Positions 1 through 6,026 of a DNA stretch of 22,187 nucleotides are shown here, piece by piece; position 1 is the first letter of the stretch; each line of letters begins with the position of its first letter. Under the pieces are notes generated by a model, which saw nothing but the letters and a program-made list of their open reading frames with translations, made no database searches and was not told the origin of the DNA. Source of the stretch: an uncultured Peptococcaceae bacterium (GTDB lineage: Bacteria; Bacillota; Peptococcia; Peptococcales; Peptococcaceae); the NCBI GenBank assembly GCA_902462325.1, contig CABQBF010000028.1, forward strand, positions 1-22,187, in the 5' to 3' direction. The translations under genes and the position numbers were made by a program.

Positions 1-30
1 GGACAGATGTCCGTGGTTTGGAGCAAAAAA

Positions 31-46
31 TGTTTCACGTGAAACA
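31..46. promoter_or_regulatory. parS: parS site (ParB/Spo0J binding), perfect
   Basis: The bases read TGTTTCACGTGAAACA, a perfect 16-bp palindrome that equals the known bacterial parS consensus bound by ParB/Spo0J. It seeds ParB spreading and condensin (SMC) loading near the replication origin. It lies in non-coding DNA and is extended by A/T runs on both sides. A second copy with one change lies about 450 bp to the right. Confidence 0.95.
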
Positions 47-311
47 TTTTTTGCTTAATTTTTTTGCGTTTGTTGGCGGTTTCTGTATTTTGCGCTCTAA
101 CAGGGGGGTACGAAATACAGTCAAAATGCTGGTTTTCTGCTCAACCAATATGAATGCGGGGATTTCATTTTGCTCTGTGCATTTTTTTGGCGATGAATGT
201 TGGAAGGAAGGTTCTTCGGCTCCATTTTGCTCTGTTCAGAATATGGAATATCTTATATTTTTATATGACGTTTTCCGGCAAGATGGGTCAGTGATTTACC
301 GAGTTATTTTA

Positions 312-334
312 TTGTATAACCAAACATTATACAA
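312..334. repeat. 8-7-8 inverted repeat
   Basis: TTGTATAA and TTATACAA are perfect inverted arms separated by CCAAACA. Such an arrangement could be an operator for a dimeric regulator or a weak hairpin. No gene start follows it closely, so its role is unknown. Confidence 0.5.
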
Positions 335-360
335 CATTTGTTTACGAGAGTTTTTTACAG

Positions 361-392
361 CAGATGGGGGAGGCGATACGCCCCCTCATCTG
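361..392 (+). terminator. Possible hairpin terminator
   Basis: CAGATG at 361-366 pairs with CATCTG at 387-392, and the G-rich inner left arm pairs with CCCCC at 381-385 with one mismatch and one G-U pair. The following bases are only moderately T-rich. It may end a transcript arriving from the left of the window. Confidence 0.35.
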
Positions 393-422
393 CTGGCATA
401 TTTGTTTTGCATAATACAATAA

Positions 423-469
423 AAAAGCAGTTTGAACGTCTGCTGGCTGTTGGCGTTCAAACTGCTTTT
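423..469. terminator. Strong bidirectional rho-independent terminator
   Basis: A perfect 16-bp stem joins 423-438 (AAAAGCAGTTTGAACG) to 454-469, with a 15-base loop. A-tracts on the left and T-rich bases on the right give a U-tract on either strand. It probably ends the minus-strand EIIC gene that stops at 547, and also blocks transcription coming from the left across the parS region. Confidence 0.85.
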
Positions 470-481
470 CTTGGATTAAAA

Positions 482-497
482 TATTTCACGTGAAACA
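482..497. promoter_or_regulatory. parS: parS site (one mismatch)
   Basis: TATTTCACGTGAAACA matches the parS consensus in 15 of 16 positions; only the second base differs (A for G). The central TTTCACGTGAAA palindrome is intact. It lies between the terminator and the 3' end of the EIIC gene, in non-coding DNA. Confidence 0.88.
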
Positions 498-546
498 TTT
501 TTAATTTTTTGAATATGCGCATTTTTAATTAGAAAAAATTTTTTGC

Positions 547-1611
547 TTACACGTCCAACTTCATGTCGCCGTCCTTAATCCAGCCTTTTTTACGCATAAT
601 TTCAGAGATTGCAAAGGCTAAAATACCGGGCAAAATAAAATGCATTAGAATAATTTGAAACAACACCGTGCCTGCGGATAGTGTTTGGGTCATGGTTTGG
701 AAGGTCATAATCTGTCCTACCAAACCGGCGCTGCCCATTCCGGAGCCAGTAGCGTTGCTGGTCATGCCGAATATCATAGTGGATACGGGGCCTAAAATAG
801 CGCTGGAAATGATGGCTGGTAGCCAAATAATAGGTTTGCGCACGATATTGCCGATTTGCAGCATGCTGGTGCCTAATCCTTGGGCCAGCAAGCCGCCGAT
901 TTTATTATCGTGATAGCTGGCAACGGCAAAGCCTACCATGTTGCAGCAGCAGCCTACTACGGCAGCACCGGCGGCAATACCATTTAAATCTAAGATAATT
1001 CCTAAAGCGGCAGAGCTGATAGGCAGTGTCAGGATGATGCCCATTAAAACAGAAACGATAATGCCCATCAGGAACGGCTGCTGCACAGTGCCCCAGTTGA
1101 TCAGAGAGCCCAGCCATACCATAAAGGCGGAAATTGGCGGGCCAAGAATGAGTCCTACAGCGGATCCAGCCATAATACCGCAAAATGGTGTGATAAGAAT
1201 ATCAATTTTTGTTTTGCCGGAAACTAAATGGCCTGCTTCAATAGCAATATAAGCGGCGATAAAAGCACCCAATGGTTCGCCGGGACCTGATAGATGGATC
1301 ACGCCGTCGGTTAAAACGGTGCCAGCCAGAATTTTGGAAGCAAAGGCTCCCACCATGCCGGCTGTAGCTGCCGATAATAAAACCAGTGGCGGCTCTTTGA
1401 AACGATGGGCCACGCCGCAGCCAATGCCGGCGCCTGTAACTGCCGCGGCCATTTTCCCAATTAAGAAAATCGTGTCGCCGATGGAACCGCCTACCAGGTT
1501 GCCAATCTGCTGAATAATGGTGCCAATAATTAATGTGGCAAACAGACCGGTGGCCATGCCGCTGAGTCCGTCAATAAAAACTTTATTGAGCCATTTTTTG
1601 AATGCTTGCAT
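547..1611 (-). CDS. PTS EIIC_2-family membrane transporter
   Basis: This 354-residue integral membrane protein resembles the PTS_EIIC_2 family (PF13303), a stand-alone EIIC-like membrane domain whose substrate is not established. Visible family hallmarks are the GPGEPLGAFIAAY stretch near residue 110, the SGKTKIDILITPF segment near 130-143, the INWGTVQQPFLMGIIVSV and LTLPISSAALGIIL blocks near 170-205, and GTSMLQIGN near 248-256. About eight to ten hydrophobic segments are seen. There is no EIIA or EIIB domain and no such gene beside it, so phosphotransfer would need partners elsewhere. The ATG start is preceded by AAGGGGG at suitable spacing. It is divergent from the methyltransferase gene, shares its promoter region, and ends before a strong terminator. 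Confidence 0.85.
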   Translation of the reverse strand: MQAFKKWLNKVFIDGLSGMATGLFATLIIGTIIQQIGNLVGGSIGDTIFLIGKMAAAVTGAGIGCGVAHRFKEPPLVLLSAATAGMVGAFASKILAGTVLTDGVIHLSGPGEPLGAFIAAYIAIEAGHLVSGKTKIDILITPFCGIMAGSAVGLILGPPISAFMVWLGSLINWGTVQQPFLMGIIVSVLMGIILTLPISSAALGIILDLNGIAAGAAVVGCCCNMVGFAVASYHDNKIGGLLAQGLGTSMLQIGNIVRKPIIWLPAIISSAILGPVSTMIFGMTSNATGSGMGSAGLVGQIMTFQTMTQTLSAGTVLFQIILMHFILPGILAFAISEIMRKKGWIKDGDMKLDV

Positions 1612-1623
1612 ACGAAAACCCCC

Positions 1624-1654
1624 TTGACAGGAATATAAATGAGAATGGTATTAT
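1624..1654 (+). promoter_or_regulatory. Promoter for mnmM-like gene
   Basis: A consensus -35 TTGACA (1624-1629) is followed after 19 bases by TATTAT (1649-1654), which carries an upstream TG (1646-1647) giving an extended -10. Transcription would start near 1661. This is downstream of the ATG at 1639, which argues for the later TTG start of the gene. Confidence 0.6.
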
Positions 1655-1682
1655 TATACACATATCGAGGAAAAAAGGACAA
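1653..1682 (-). promoter_or_regulatory. Promoter for EIIC gene
   Basis: On the minus strand a perfect -10 TATAAT (plus positions 1653-1658) follows TTGTCC (1677-1682) after 18 bases. It overlaps the -10 of the opposite promoter by two bases, so the two promoters should compete for RNA polymerase. Confidence 0.6.
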
Positions 1683-1698
1683 GCGGGAGGGGAGCGTT

Positions 1699-2277
1699 TT
1701 GGCCCAATCTATTAATACAATTCGTTTATTACAGCAATCTTTACAGCTGTCAATCCAAAAAGGAGCATTTTGTATTGACGCAACAGCAGGGAAAGGACAT
1801 GACACGTTGTTTTTGGCCCAATTGGTAGGAGATACGGGGCATGTACTGGCAATGGATATTCAATCGGAAGCTGTTGCTGCTACAGAAAAATTGCTGCAGC
1901 AGCATGATTTACAGCAGCGAGTAACGCTGGTATTAGATGGTCATGAGAATATGCACTTGTATGCAGAAGCAGGTACGGTGGACGCAATTATGTTTAATCT
2001 GGGGTATTTGCCCGGTGGCAATCATGATATTGCTACCAAAGCGCTTACCACAATTGCAGCCTTAGAACAGGGACTACGGCTTTTGAAACCATTGGGCATG
2101 ATTAGCTTAGCAGTTTATCATGGCGGCGATACGGGCTTTGCGGAGCGGGATGCTGTGCTGCAATGGCTAAAGCAATTGGATTGTAAGCAATATACTGTAA
2201 TGGTAACAGATTTTTATAACAGGCCCAATTATCCGCCTTTAGCCGTATTGATTGTAAAAGAAAATAATAAAACATGA
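1699..2277 (+). CDS. mnmM: Class I SAM methyltransferase, MnmM/YtqB-like
   Basis: This 192-residue protein matches the YtqB family (rRNA_methylase, PF06962). B. subtilis YtqB is now known as MnmM, which methylates the aminomethyl group of wobble-position nm5s2U in tRNA. Motif I is DATAGKGHDT near residue 27, an acidic residue ends strand 2 in the LAMDIQ segment, and the family-typical NLGYLPGGNH block follows near 97. Conserved YHGGDTG and YNRPNYPP segments follow. I chose the TTG at 1699, after GGGAGGGGAG, over the ATG at 1639, because homology begins just after it, the length then equals B. subtilis YtqB (about 194), and the promoter's predicted start is at about 1661. Divergent from EIIC. 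Confidence 0.87.
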   Translation: MAQSINTIRLLQQSLQLSIQKGAFCIDATAGKGHDTLFLAQLVGDTGHVLAMDIQSEAVAATEKLLQQHDLQQRVTLVLDGHENMHLYAEAGTVDAIMFNLGYLPGGNHDIATKALTTIAALEQGLRLLKPLGMISLAVYHGGDTGFAERDAVLQWLKQLDCKQYTVMVTDFYNRPNYPPLAVLIVKENNKT

Positions 2278-2380
2278 TGAATTTTGTATAGTAGGCTGCA
2301 TTTTTGGAAAATTTGATGTTTATTGACAGAACAATATAGATATTTATGGTGCTGAACAGCTAAAATTTGAATATTATGCC

Positions 2381-2409
2381 TTGCAAAGCAATTCTAAATT
2401 GAGTACAAT
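2381..2409 (+). promoter_or_regulatory. Promoter for first binding-protein gene
   Basis: TTGCAA (2381-2386), 17 bases, then TACAAT (2404-2409): a good vegetative sigma promoter, giving a leader of about 47 bases. A short CTTTCT/AGAAAG hairpin lies in the leader. A weaker TTGACA-16-TATGGT pair lies at 2323-2350. Confidence 0.65.
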
Positions 2410-2462
2410 AAGGGCAAGTCTTTCTTACGGGGACAGAAAGAAAATTATGGAGGAATGAGGAC

Positions 2463-3482
2463 ATGAAAAACAAAAAATGGATGAAGGGCGTTGCAATTGC
2501 AGCAATTGCGGCAATGTCCGTGGGTATGCTGGCCGGCTGCGGCGGCAACAAACAGGAAGAACAAACTTATAAAGTTGGCGTTGTACAGTTGATGCAGCAC
2601 GGCGCGTTAGACCAGGCCAATCAAGGTATGATTGACGGTTTGAAGGACAACGGCTTTGAAGAAGGCAAAAATCTGGAAATCGACCAGCAGAATGCACAGG
2701 GCGACCAGAGTAACCTGCAGAATATTGCGCAGCAGTTTGTTTCCAACGAAGATGACATTATTTTAGCAATCGCTACGCCTGCTGCACAGGTTATGGCTGC
2801 TGCCACTACCGATATTCCAATCGTAGGCACTGCAATTACCAGCTATACCGACGCCAAATTGGTAGAAAGTGATGAAGCGCCTGGCGCTAATGTAACTGGT
2901 ACCAGTGATATGAACCCAATCGAAGCACAGTTAAATCTGTTGCTGCAGTTGGTTCCAGATGCAAAAGTAATCGGTACGATTTATACAGCTAGTGAAACCA
3001 ATTCTCAGGTGCAGGTAGATATTCTGGAACAGGTTGCCGGAGAAATGGGCTTAACAGTAGAAGCAAGAACCATTTCTACTGTCAATGACATTCAGCAGGC
3101 TGCACAGAGCTTAGTTGGTGAAGTAGACGCTTTATGGCTGCCAACCGACAATAACGTGGCATCTGCAATGCCGCAGGTAGTTGGCGTGACCGATGAAGCT
3201 GGTCTGGTTACCATTTGTGGGGAAGAATCTATGGTAAGAGCTGGCGGTACAGCAACCTATGGATTCAGCTACTATCAGTTGGGTTATAATGCTGGTGTAA
3301 TGGCTGCACAAATTTTGAAAGGTGAAGGGGAACCTGCTACCATGCCAATTCAGTATATGCCGCAGGAAGACTGTGTTGCAATTGTAAATACTGATGCAGT
3401 GGCAATTTTAGGCGTTGATGTGCCGGCAGATTTATTAGAAAGTGCAACGCAGGTAACCACTGGCTCTGTAGCTGAAGAATAA
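2463..3482 (+). CDS. TrpX-like substrate-binding lipoprotein, copy 1
   Basis: A 339-residue ABC importer receptor of family PF04392 (ABC_sub_bind; TrpX of streptococcal TrpXYZ is a member). A lipoprotein signal ends at LAGC with Cys26 as the lipidated residue, so the mature protein sits on the outside of the cytoplasmic membrane. Two Rossmann-like lobes follow: KVGVVQLMQHGALDQ (37-51), the IAQQF..D..ILAIATPAAQVMAAAT block (88-115), IPIVGTAIT (118-126), then IGTIYTASETNSQVQ (170-184) and the LPTDNNVASAMPQVVGVTDEAGLVT hinge region (226-250). Start ATG follows GGAGGAATGAGG. It is the first of four tandem paralogues. Its NPIEAQ (151-156) and TYGFSYYQLGY segments resemble copy 4 more than copies 2 and 3. 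The ligand is probably an amino acid or similar small molecule, by family only. Confidence 0.92.
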   Translation: MKNKKWMKGVAIAAIAAMSVGMLAGCGGNKQEEQTYKVGVVQLMQHGALDQANQGMIDGLKDNGFEEGKNLEIDQQNAQGDQSNLQNIAQQFVSNEDDIILAIATPAAQVMAAATTDIPIVGTAITSYTDAKLVESDEAPGANVTGTSDMNPIEAQLNLLLQLVPDAKVIGTIYTASETNSQVQVDILEQVAGEMGLTVEARTISTVNDIQQAAQSLVGEVDALWLPTDNNVASAMPQVVGVTDEAGLVTICGEESMVRAGGTATYGFSYYQLGYNAGVMAAQILKGEGEPATMPIQYMPQEDCVAIVNTDAVAILGVDVPADLLESATQVTTGSVAEE

Positions 3483-3493
3483 TTTAAGGCAAG

Positions 3494-3514
3494 AAAGATG
3501 TATGGCATCTTTTT
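3494..3514 (+). terminator. Weak hairpin after copy 1, abutting a -35
   Basis: AAAGATG (3494-3500) and CATCTTT (3506-3512) form a 7-bp stem with a five-base loop, followed by two more T. The T-run runs directly into TTGACG, so terminator and promoter elements overlap. A hairpin of the same shape is found at the matching place before copy 3. Confidence 0.45.
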
Positions 3515-3595
3515 GACGTATAGCATTTGACTGCCGTAGCTGTGCGGAATAAATCAAGGCAGAGAACTTTGAAGGACGGAAGGATTGTGAAAAAC
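3506..3595 (+). promoter_or_regulatory. Conserved leader before copy 2
   Basis: This leader shares ordered blocks with the leader before copy 3 (4776-4863): CATCTTTTTGACG, ACTGC, TAGCT-TG-GGAATAAA, GCAGA, and GAAGGA-GGAAGGATTG. The -35-like element is TTGACG (3513-3518) or TTGACT (3527-3532), the latter followed after 17 bases by TAAATC. CTGCC (3531-3535) pairs with GGCAG (3558-3562). The exact promoter is uncertain, but conservation outside coding DNA suggests a duplicated control region. Confidence 0.5.
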
Positions 3596-4606
3596 ATGAA
3601 GAAAAGCAGTAAATGGATGAAAGGCATTGCAGTAGCGGCAATTGCAGCAATGTCGGTAGGAATGTTGGCTGGCTGCAGCGGCGGTTCCCAGCAGGAAGAA
3701 AAAACCTACAAGGTTGGGGTTGTGCAACTGATGCAGCATGGCGCGCTGGATCAGTCTAACCAGGGTATGATTGATGGTTTGCGGGACAACGGTTATGAAG
3801 AAGGTAAAAATCTAGAGATTAATCAGCAGAATGCCCAGGGCGATCAGTCCAATTTGCAGACCATTGCACAGCAGTTTCTGGCTGATGAAGTAGATATTAT
3901 TTTGTCTATTTCTACACCGGCAACTCAAGTGATGGCTGCAGCAACAGAAGAAATTCCAATTGTCGGGACTGCAATCACCAGCTTTGAACAGGCTGGATTA
4001 GTTGACAGCGATGAAGCGCCAGGCACCAATGTAACTGGCACCCATGATATGAGTCCAGTTGCTGAACAGATTGATTTATTATTGCAGGTAGTACCAGATG
4101 CAAAAACTGTTGGTACCATTTATACCTCCAGTGAAAAGAATTCTCAGGTACAGGTTGAAATTTTAAAAGAAGTTGCTGCTGAAAAAGGCTTAACTGTAGT
4201 AGAAAGAACCATTTCTACTGTCAATGATATTCAACAGGCTGCACAGAGCTTAGTTGGGGAAGTAGATGCCATTTGGCTGCCAACCGATAATAACGTAGCA
4301 TCTGCAATGCCACAGGTGGTTGGCGTGACTGATGAAGCTGGTTTGGTTACCGTATGCGGGGAAGAATCCATGGTATACGCTGGCGGCACCATCACTTACG
4401 GGATTAATTTCTATCAAATTGGTTATGATGCCGGTGTGATGGCTGCAAAAATTTTAGATGGCGAAAGTGTTCCGGCTGAAATGCCAATTCAGGGTCCATC
4501 CGATTTGAATTTGGTAATCAATCCGACCGCTGTAGAAGCCATCGGTGTAGAAATTCCGGCTGATTTGATGGAAAAAGCAACTCTGACAACAGACGAAGCA
4601 GAATAA
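3596..4606 (+). CDS. TrpX-like substrate-binding lipoprotein, copy 2
   Basis: A 336-residue PF04392 receptor nearly identical in plan to copy 1, with lipobox LAGC and lipidated Cys27. It differs mainly in the C-terminal lobe: THDMSPVAEQID replaces the NPIEAQ stretch, and TYGINFYQIGYDAG and PIQGPSDLNLVIN replace the matching parts of copy 1. These features are shared with copy 3, its closest relative. I start at the ATG at 3596. A GTG nine bases upstream (3587) is also in frame, but sits only three bases from GGAAGG. The frame stays open back to 3527, but that extension would precede the signal peptide and cover the conserved leader. Followed by a strong terminator, so it forms its own transcription unit apart from read-through. 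Confidence 0.9.
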   Translation: MKKSSKWMKGIAVAAIAAMSVGMLAGCSGGSQQEEKTYKVGVVQLMQHGALDQSNQGMIDGLRDNGYEEGKNLEINQQNAQGDQSNLQTIAQQFLADEVDIILSISTPATQVMAAATEEIPIVGTAITSFEQAGLVDSDEAPGTNVTGTHDMSPVAEQIDLLLQVVPDAKTVGTIYTSSEKNSQVQVEILKEVAAEKGLTVVERTISTVNDIQQAAQSLVGEVDAIWLPTDNNVASAMPQVVGVTDEAGLVTVCGEESMVYAGGTITYGINFYQIGYDAGVMAAKILDGESVPAEMPIQGPSDLNLVINPTAVEAIGVEIPADLMEKATLTTDEAE

Positions 4607-4627
4607 CTTCATGTTGAAGTGATAAGC

Positions 4628-4668
4628 AAAAAAGAGAGATATAGCTATGCAGGTATCTCTCTTTTTTT
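4628..4668 (+). terminator. Rho-independent terminator after copy 2
   Basis: AAAGAGAGATA (4631-4641) pairs with TATCTCTCTTT (4654-4664) across a 12-base loop, and a run of T follows to 4668. The A-run on the left side extends the stem by a few more pairs. Confidence 0.88.
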
Positions 4669-4763
4669 ATAAAATCCTATTTTTTCATAATAAATATTGA
4701 GCTTCCTGACAGGAAGTAATAAAATAAGCACGTAATATATGTAGAAATGTGGGATGGGCAAAT

Positions 4764-4863
4764 AAGGTGTGTATACATCTTTTTGACGCGCAGGCTAAAA
4801 CTGCTATAGCTATGTGGAATAAAAAAGCAGAATGATTAGAAGGATGGAAGGATTGAGAAGGGT
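4764..4863 (+). promoter_or_regulatory. Conserved leader before copy 3
   Basis: This leader aligns with the one before copy 2. AGGTGT and ACATCT form a small hairpin (one G-U pair) followed by T and TTGACG (4783-4788); TATAGC (4805-4810) lies 16 bases further and can act as -10. CTGCT (4801-4805) pairs with AGCAG (4826-4830), where copy 2 has CTGCC and GGCAG, so one base pair has changed on both sides. GAAGGATGGAAGG precedes the start. Confidence 0.5.
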
Positions 4864-5874
4864 ATGAAGAAAAGTAAATGGATGAAAGGCGTCGCAGTGG
4901 CGGCAATTGCAGCAATGTCTGTAGGAATGCTGTCTGGCTGCGGCAATGGTAATTCTCAGCAGGAAGAAAAAGTATATAAAGTCGGGATTGTACAACTGAT
5001 GCAGCATGGCGCACTGGACCAAGCTAATCAGGGTATGATTGATGGGCTGAAAGCTGGCGGCTATGAAGAAGGAAAAAATTTGGAAATTAATCAGCAGAAT
5101 GCCCAGGGTGACCAAAGTAATTTACAGAGTATTGCACAACAATTTTTATCTGATGAAGTAGATATGATTTTATCTATCGCTACGCCATCTACGCAGGTGA
5201 TGGCTGCTGCTACGGAAGATATTCCAATTGTAGGGACTGCAATCACCAGCTTTGAGCAGGCTGGCTTGGTAAACAGCGATGAAGAACCGGGCACCAATGT
5301 AACCGGCACCCATGATATGACGCCAGTTGCAGAGCAAATTGATTTATTGCTGCAGGTTGTACCAGATGCCAAAACCATTGGCACCATCTATACCTCCAGT
5401 GAAAAAAATTCGCAAATTCAGGTCGGCATTTTAAAAGAAGTTTGTGCGGAAAAAGGGTTAACTGTTGAAGAACGGACTATCACCAGTGTCAACGATATTC
5501 AACAGGCTGCACAGAGCTTGGTGGGTGAAGTAGATGCTATCTGGCTGCCAACTGACAATAACGTAGCATCTGCAATGCCGCAGGTGGTTGGCGTGACCGA
5601 TGAAGCTGGGCTGGTAACCTTAGGCGGTGAAGAATCGCAGGTAACTGCAGGCGCTACGTTAACCTATGGAATTAATTTCTATCAAATTGGCTATGATGCT
5701 GGCTTAATGGCCGCTAAAATTTTAGATGGTGATGCAGAACCGGCAACCATGCCAATTCAAGGCCCATCAGATTTGAAATTGGTAATTAATACAGAGGCAG
5801 TAGAAATTATCGGCGTAGATATTCCAGATGAATTAATGGAACAAGCTGAATTGGTTACCACAACCGCAAACTAA
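4864..5874 (+). CDS. TrpX-like substrate-binding lipoprotein, copy 3
   Basis: A 336-residue PF04392 receptor with lipobox LSGC (Cys26). It shares with copy 2 the THDM-PVAEQID segment, the IGTIYTSSEKNSQ block and the GPSDL-LVIN end, so the two look like the youngest duplication. In the loop after GLVT it reads LGGEESQVTAG, where copy 1 has ICGEESMVRAG and copy 2 VCGEESMVYAG, so the residue before AG is R, Y or T. Such a change in an otherwise constant segment may reflect different ligands, which is inference. The start ATG at 4864 is preceded by GAGAAGG close by and GGAAGG 12 bases away. No upstream in-frame start exists. It ends before a strong hairpin terminator. Confidence 0.92.
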   Translation: MKKSKWMKGVAVAAIAAMSVGMLSGCGNGNSQQEEKVYKVGIVQLMQHGALDQANQGMIDGLKAGGYEEGKNLEINQQNAQGDQSNLQSIAQQFLSDEVDMILSIATPSTQVMAAATEDIPIVGTAITSFEQAGLVNSDEEPGTNVTGTHDMTPVAEQIDLLLQVVPDAKTIGTIYTSSEKNSQIQVGILKEVCAEKGLTVEERTITSVNDIQQAAQSLVGEVDAIWLPTDNNVASAMPQVVGVTDEAGLVTLGGEESQVTAGATLTYGINFYQIGYDAGLMAAKILDGDAEPATMPIQGPSDLKLVINTEAVEIIGVDIPDELMEQAELVTTTAN

Positions 5875-5904
5875 TTTTCTGATTTATGTGCAAAATGGAA
5901 TTAC

Positions 5905-5943
5905 AAAGAGCTGTTTTCTAAAAATAGAAAGCAGCTCTTTTTG
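5905..5943 (+). terminator. Rho-independent terminator after copy 3
   Basis: A 16-bp stem (5905-5920 with 5925-5940, one G-T pair) closes an AAAA loop; T-rich bases follow. This separates copy 3 from copy 4. Confidence 0.85.
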
Positions 5944-5962
5944 CTGGAAAGCAATATCTCTA

Positions 5963-5991
5963 TTGAAAATAGTAGTGGAAACCGTTACAAT
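5963..5991 (+). promoter_or_regulatory. Promoter for copy 4
   Basis: TTGAAA (5963-5968), 17 bases, TACAAT (5986-5991). The -10 is the same hexamer as in the copy 1 promoter; the leader is about 30 bases and otherwise unlike those of copies 2 and 3. Confidence 0.65.
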
Positions 5992-6026
5992 AAAAGCAAC
6001 GCAAATGAAAAATAGGGAGGGCAACA

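Larger units (their letters stand above)
1..546. other. Gene-free stretch carrying partition sites
   Basis: I see no credible gene in this first 546 bases. One open frame on the + strand (18-422) exists, but it starts inside a parS palindrome, has no ribosome binding site and has a low-complexity Phe/Cys-rich translation, so I treat it as spurious. The stretch holds two parS sites, an 8-7-8 inverted repeat, a hairpin at 361-392 and a long bidirectional terminator at 423-469. A 14-base phrase containing TTTTGCTCTGT occurs twice, near 165-178 and 223-236. Confidence 0.7.

Noticed and set aside
18..422. 134-residue open frame on the + strand
   Set aside because: It opens inside the parS palindrome (translation MFHVKH), lacks a ribosome binding site, crosses hairpins and ends in a terminator; composition is unlike a protein.
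2278..2462. T-box or amino acid riboswitch before the TrpX-like genes
   Set aside because: The leader after the predicted start is only about 47 bases and has no T-box sequence or large structured RNA.
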